From: Prevotella sp. UBA1378
Lineage (GTDB): Bacteria > Bacteroidota > Bacteroidia > Bacteroidales > Bacteroidaceae
Direction: 5' to 3'
NCBI GenBank assembly: GCA_002305505.1
Contig: DBRC01000022.1
Span: 80,876-96,848 of the forward strand
Length of the DNA stretch: 15,973 nucleotides
Part shown: positions 12,760 to 15,973 of the stretch, piece by piece
Position numbering within the stretch: the first letter of the stretch is position 1
Layout of the letters: every line of letters begins with the position of its first letter
The notes under the pieces: model-generated
The model's input: only the letters and a program-made list of their open reading frames with translations
The model's database searches: none
Told to the model about the DNA's origin: nothing
Program-made: the position numbers and the translations under genes

Positions 12760-14424
12760 ATGATTATGATACACAAGACACTCTTTCCGGCATTGCTTGC
12801 CTTTGTCATGGCAGGCTCTGCCTCGGCGCAACAGGCGCAGTTTAAGTATTTTACCTACACGGGCGACGATGCCCGGTTCGACAAGCAGTTCGACCCGGCA
12901 GCGGAATACCTCAACCCGGTACTCGCGGGGTTCTACCCAGACCCTTCGGTGTGCAGGGCCGGGGATACCTACTATCTGGTCAATTCCTCGTTCTCGTTCT
13001 TCCCCGGTGTCCCCATCTTTACGAGCAAGGACTTGGTGAACTGGACCCAGCTGGGGCATGTGCTCGACCGCGAGTCGCAACTGCCGCTGGGCTCGCAGCG
13101 CGTATCGGGAGGCATCTTCGCACCGGCTATCAGTTATAATGAAAAGAACAAGACGTTCTACATGATAACGACTAACGTGGGGCGCGGCAACTTCTATGTA
13201 AAGTCGACCGACCCGTCGAAAGGATGGAGCGAACCGGTTTATCTGCGCAAGGTGGGCGGCATCGACCCCTCGTTCTTCTTCGATAAAGACGGGAAAGGCT
13301 ATATCGTGAACAATGACGCCCCCTCGGGCACCCCCCGTTACAGCGGCGAACGCTCGATATGGATTCATGAGTTCGACGTGGAAGGCGACAGTGTAGTGGG
13401 CGGACAGCGGGAGATACTGCGCGGAGGGACACACGTGGAGGAGCACCCGATATGGATAGAGGGGCCGCACCTCTACCGCGTGGGAAAGTACTACTACCTG
13501 ATGTGTGCCGAGGGAGGCACGGGAGCATGGCACAGCGAGGTAATCCTGCGGGCGAAGCATCCGATGGGGCCGTGGGAGGAATATAGCGGAAACCCGATAC
13601 TTACCCAGCGCACGGGGCTTTCACCTGCACGTCAGGACATTGTGACCAGTGCGGGGCATGCCGACATCGTGCAGACGAAGAAGGGCGACTGGTGGGCGGT
13701 GTTCCTCGGATGCAGGCCTTACGAAAACGATTTCTACAACACCGGGCGCGATACTTACCTGCTGCCCGTGGCATGGAAAGACGGATGGCCCGTGATACTG
13801 GAGAAAAACAAGGCCGTGCCCGCCCTGAACAGCAAGCCGGGACTGATGCCGGGAACAGGCAGCAAGACGCTGACCGGCAATTTTACCTATACCGACCGCT
13901 TCGACCAGAATAAACTGGATATGCGCTGGATGTTTCTGCGCAATCCGCAGCAGTTCTATGCAACGGGCACCGGTGGGCTCGTCATTGACGCCTTGCCCGT
14001 GAACATCTCGGAACCGAAGTCGCCGTCGGCCGTTTTCTGCCGGCAGCAGCACACGGTGTTCTCTGCCGAGACCGAGCTGCGCTTCGCACCGGCCTCGTCG
14101 AAGGAAATGGCCGGATTCGTCCTGCTGCAGAACGAAGAATATAACTTTACGTTCGGCAAGACAATGCAACAGGGGCGCCCGGCAGTCGTGCTCACCCGTT
14201 CGGAAAAGGGCCGGGCCGTTATTGCTTCTGCGCTGCTGGAGGACAATGGCGCTACCGTGAAACTGAAAATCGAAGGCAATGGCCGTTATTACGACTTCTA
14301 TTATGCAGAGGCCGGCGAGTGGCAACTGTTGGCCCGCGGCGTGGATGCCGTAAACCTGAGCACGCAGAAAAGTGGCGGTTTCATCGGTGCATGTATCGGA
14401 TTGTATGCGACGGTGAACAATTAA
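12760..14424 (+). CDS. GH43 family glycosidase (beta-xylosidase/alpha-L-arabinofuranosidase type)
   Basis: Read from the ATG at 12760 this is a 554-residue protein. The frame is open from a TTG at 12733, but only the ATG at 12760 (or 12766) gives a normal signal peptide ending in GSASA-QQ. The five-bladed propeller of GH43 is clear, with the three acidic residues at D61 (FYPDPSV), D169 (GGIDPSFFFD) and E234 (IEGPHLY). The C-terminal part, from about residue 355, fits the beta-sandwich domain common in xylosidase-type GH43 enzymes, with FVLLQNEEYNF and GGFIGACIGLYA near the end. The enzyme probably cuts xylose or arabinose from xylo-oligosaccharides in the periplasm. It lies 32 bases after GH115 and is followed by a strong terminator. 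The exact substrate cannot be fixed from sequence. Confidence 0.9.
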   Translation: MIMIHKTLFPALLAFVMAGSASAQQAQFKYFTYTGDDARFDKQFDPAAEYLNPVLAGFYPDPSVCRAGDTYYLVNSSFSFFPGVPIFTSKDLVNWTQLGHVLDRESQLPLGSQRVSGGIFAPAISYNEKNKTFYMITTNVGRGNFYVKSTDPSKGWSEPVYLRKVGGIDPSFFFDKDGKGYIVNNDAPSGTPRYSGERSIWIHEFDVEGDSVVGGQREILRGGTHVEEHPIWIEGPHLYRVGKYYYLMCAEGGTGAWHSEVILRAKHPMGPWEEYSGNPILTQRTGLSPARQDIVTSAGHADIVQTKKGDWWAVFLGCRPYENDFYNTGRDTYLLPVAWKDGWPVILEKNKAVPALNSKPGLMPGTGSKTLTGNFTYTDRFDQNKLDMRWMFLRNPQQFYATGTGGLVIDALPVNISEPKSPSAVFCRQQHTVFSAETELRFAPASSKEMAGFVLLQNEEYNFTFGKTMQQGRPAVVLTRSEKGRAVIASALLEDNGATVKLKIEGNGRYYDFYYAEAGEWQLLARGVDAVNLSTQKSGGFIGACIGLYATVNN

Positions 14425-14446
14425 GGGGAATCTTATTTGCCCTTCG

Positions 14447-14493
14447 TCCCCGGCATTCTTCGAAAGAACGCGTGCCGGGGATGTGCTTTTTTT
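14447..14493 (+). terminator. Intrinsic terminator after GH115-GH43
   Basis: TCCCCGGCA (14447-14455) pairs perfectly with TGCCGGGGA (14473-14481), and the loop contains a further TTCTT/AAGAA pairing. A run of seven T follows at 14487-14493. It begins 22 bases after the GH43 stop and separates the glycosidase operon from the regulator gene. Confidence 0.88.
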
Positions 14494-14567
14494 GTTAATA
14501 ATTGTGTTGGAATACTACAAAGTTATAATAAATAATGCCGGATAGGCTGGCTTCGGAAGAAAACTGT

Positions 14568-14575
14568 TAAATTTG
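14568..14575 (+). promoter_or_regulatory. Candidate -7 box of the AraC-type regulator gene
   Basis: TAAATTTG fits TAnnTTTG and lies 22 bases before the ATG at 14598, giving a leader of about 15 bases. No TTTG is present at the -33 position. Together with the terminator just upstream, it supports separate transcription of the regulator. Confidence 0.45.
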
Positions 14576-14597
14576 GTACGCAAATCAGAAGAAACGG

Positions 14598-15638
14598 ATG
14601 GACGGTCTTAATATTCTGGCATTGTTCAATGGTGCCGCTATTGCTTATTTCCTTATTTGCGGCTTGCATATTTTCAAAAGGAAAAACGCGACGAGGTTGA
14701 GTAAACTGCTGTCGTATACCTTTTTCTTTTGGGCGCTGCTCTGTGCAAAGGACATTGTATACACCTTTCCCGAATACCATAACTCCGTTACCCTTAAATA
14801 TATTTTCCTGTTCGACGGCTGGTCTGCCGTCACGTTCACCCTGCTGTTGTTCGAACTCACCCAGCCGGGGTGGGTTACGCTGAAAAAGGTATGCCTGCAG
14901 TACATACCTTTCATCTGCTTTACGGCATTGTACATAGTGTCTCCCGAACGGCAGATCCTTGTGGCTTATACTGTTTTCCTCGTGGTTTATGCCCTTGGCG
15001 TGCTTTCTGTCGGCATCGTCAAGTACAGGCGGTACAGTGCATATATCCGTGACAACTATTCCGACATCGACAGTTTCGACCTCTCGTGGCTGAAGTATAT
15101 CCTGCTGCTGTTTTTCCTTTGCCAGCTGTTTTGGATTGGCGTCTCCTCGGTAAACCATATCCTGACCGACTGCGTTTATTGCGTTTCAATCATCCTGCTC
15201 TGGGAAATTGTGATAGAATGTTCCCGGCGTATGAAACCTATCGAGATCGTCAGCGAACAACGGGAATGCGTGGACAAGAACAGGGCGTACAACTTTTCGG
15301 AACAGTTGGAGGAGCTGCTCATCAAAGACGGCCTTTACCTGGACAACGAACTGACGCTGGCCGAACTGGCTGCCAAAGCCTCCACCAACCGCACGTATTT
15401 GAGCGACTACTTCAACAACACCTTGCATATTTCCTTTTATGATTACATTAATGCGATGCGCATAAAAAACAAGAGTATACCCTTGATGGAGAACCATCCT
15501 GAGTATACCCTTGAGTTCATCTCGCAGCAAAGCGGGTTCAATTCTTCCTCCACTTTCCGGCGTGCCTTCATGAAAGTCACCGGGATGGCTCCCAGCAGAT
15601 ACCGCAACATGTTGGCAGCGGCTGCCCACCACACTTGA
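14598..15638 (+). CDS. Membrane-embedded AraC-family transcriptional regulator
   Basis: This 346-residue protein has an N-terminal membrane half and a C-terminal AraC DNA-binding domain. About seven hydrophobic segments can be seen near residues 8-25, 36-51, 66-86, 97-115, 120-140, 164-183 and 190-206. After a hydrophilic linker, the two helix-turn-helix units are LTLAELAAKASTNRTYLSDYF (252-272) and LEFISQQSGFNSSSTFRRAF (305-324), followed by the conserved GMAPSRYR (329-336). Such regulators may sense a signal at or across the inner membrane, but the ligand is unknown. Position right after the glycosidase operon suggests control of it or of genes beyond the right edge. The fold call is sure; the target genes are inferred. 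Confidence 0.88.
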   Translation: MDGLNILALFNGAAIAYFLICGLHIFKRKNATRLSKLLSYTFFFWALLCAKDIVYTFPEYHNSVTLKYIFLFDGWSAVTFTLLLFELTQPGWVTLKKVCLQYIPFICFTALYIVSPERQILVAYTVFLVVYALGVLSVGIVKYRRYSAYIRDNYSDIDSFDLSWLKYILLLFFLCQLFWIGVSSVNHILTDCVYCVSIILLWEIVIECSRRMKPIEIVSEQRECVDKNRAYNFSEQLEELLIKDGLYLDNELTLAELAAKASTNRTYLSDYFNNTLHISFYDYINAMRIKNKSIPLMENHPEYTLEFISQQSGFNSSSTFRRAFMKVTGMAPSRYRNMLAAAAHHT

Positions 15639-15973
15639 AACGTGGTGGCAAGGCAAACAAGAGCATTCTTAATCGTTCACTGTATCTTGATTTTTTAAAG
15701 TATGTTGAATTATCCTTTTCCTAATTGTTCCTAATCCTTGTTGTGCCTTTGCGGATGGCGTGATGTCATTCGCGGGGCAAAGTTAGGGACAAATATCCTA
15801 AGGACTGTTGGATCGCCTTGAAAGTATCGGTCAATAAAACAAATTTATGATGCAATAAAACAAAAATATATTTTTCTTGCTTTCGGAATACCGATGAATT
15901 GGATGTTTTTTTAATTAATACCTACCTGGGTTCGGGATAAGCAATTTCTGTTTTGTATTTAAAAAAGGATCGC
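15639..15973. other. Gene-free right end with candidate regulatory elements
   Basis: No coding frame of note occurs in these 335 bases. A 7-bp hairpin (CCACCAC/GTGGTGG, 15626-15648) spans the regulator stop codon but has no T run. A minus-strand TAACTTTG box is at 15778-15785 and a near-match plus-strand TGCCTTTG at 15744-15751. A 21-bp-period direct repeat follows at 15832-15864, and the last 130 bases are very AT-rich. The arrangement looks like a long promoter region for a gene to the right of the window. Confidence 0.5.
15832..15864. repeat. Direct repeat CAATAAAACAAA spaced by 21 bp
   Basis: CAATAAAACAAA occurs at 15832-15843 and again, identical over 12 bases, at 15853-15864. The 21-bp period is two DNA helical turns, as for paired AraC-type half-sites. 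It lies about 200 bases after the end of the AraC-family gene and could be its operator or that of another regulator acting on a gene to the right. Confidence 0.6.

Noticed and set aside
12682..13560. 292-codon minus-strand frame overlapping GH115 and GH43
   Set aside because: It spans the end of one real gene and the first half of another on the opposite strand, with no supported start or domain.
15624..15650. Hairpin around the AraC-type regulator stop codon as a terminator
   Set aside because: The stem is fair (CCACCAC/GTGGTGG), but AAGGCAAACAAG follows instead of a T run, so it is not an intrinsic terminator.
15717..15738. Fourth copy of the TAATC repeat (TCCTAATTG...TCCTAATCC)
   Set aside because: Only two units about 11 bases apart, not in 7-bp tandem and not next to a start codon in the window, so I did not count it.

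Overview
The window looks like a chromosomal segment of a gut-type Bacteroidales bacterium (Bacteroides, Phocaeicola, Parabacteroides or Prevotella relatives). The evidence is several -7 boxes of the Bacteroidales form TAnnTTTG, weak ribosome binding sites, a Porin O/P-type barrel, a GH115/GH43 glycan-degrading pair, and an enzyme set matching the L-galactose pathway described in Bacteroides vulgatus. No rRNA, tRNA, CRISPR array or intact insertion sequence was seen.

Region 1 (about 1-1870) is visibly AT-rich. It holds a two-gene module: a HipA-fold kinase (399-1415) whose stop overlaps the start of a small HipA N-terminal-domain protein (1412-1801), closed by a good intrinsic terminator. This resembles the split HipS/HipT arrangement of HipBST toxin-antitoxin systems. 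The order is reversed, however, and no HipB-like repressor is visible. It reads as a horizontally acquired cargo module.

Region 2 (2126-6270, + strand) is a sugar catabolism operon: aldo/keto reductase, COG3618 lactonase, zinc-dependent dehydrogenase and a RhaM-family mutarotase. The first three match, in type and order, the published L-galactose pathway of B. vulgatus (L-galactose to L-galactono-1,5-lactone to L-galactonate to D-tagaturonate). An AT-rich segment of about 0.75 kb with a small secreted protein gene (3373-3804) sits between the reductase and the lactonase.

Region 3 (6292-9851, - strand) holds a small outer-membrane barrel protein with its own promoter, then an operon of a porin followed by a sodium:solute symporter, ended by a long perfect hairpin terminator.

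Region 4 (10223-15638, + strand) is a xylan side-chain unit: a GH115 alpha-glucuronidase and a GH43 enzyme in tandem, a strong terminator, and a membrane-embedded AraC-type regulator. The last 335 bases hold no gene but contain a 21-bp-spaced direct repeat that could be a regulator site for a gene beyond the right edge.

The regions fit together as a proposal. L-galactose occurs in complex cereal glucuronoarabinoxylan, the polymer type GH115 and GH43 enzymes attack. D-tagaturonate from L-galactose and D-fructuronate from glucuronate both enter hexuronate catabolism and converge on 2-keto-3-deoxygluconate. A further notable feature is a family of 7-bp tandem repeats (TAATCCC-like, coding strand) just upstream of three start codons.
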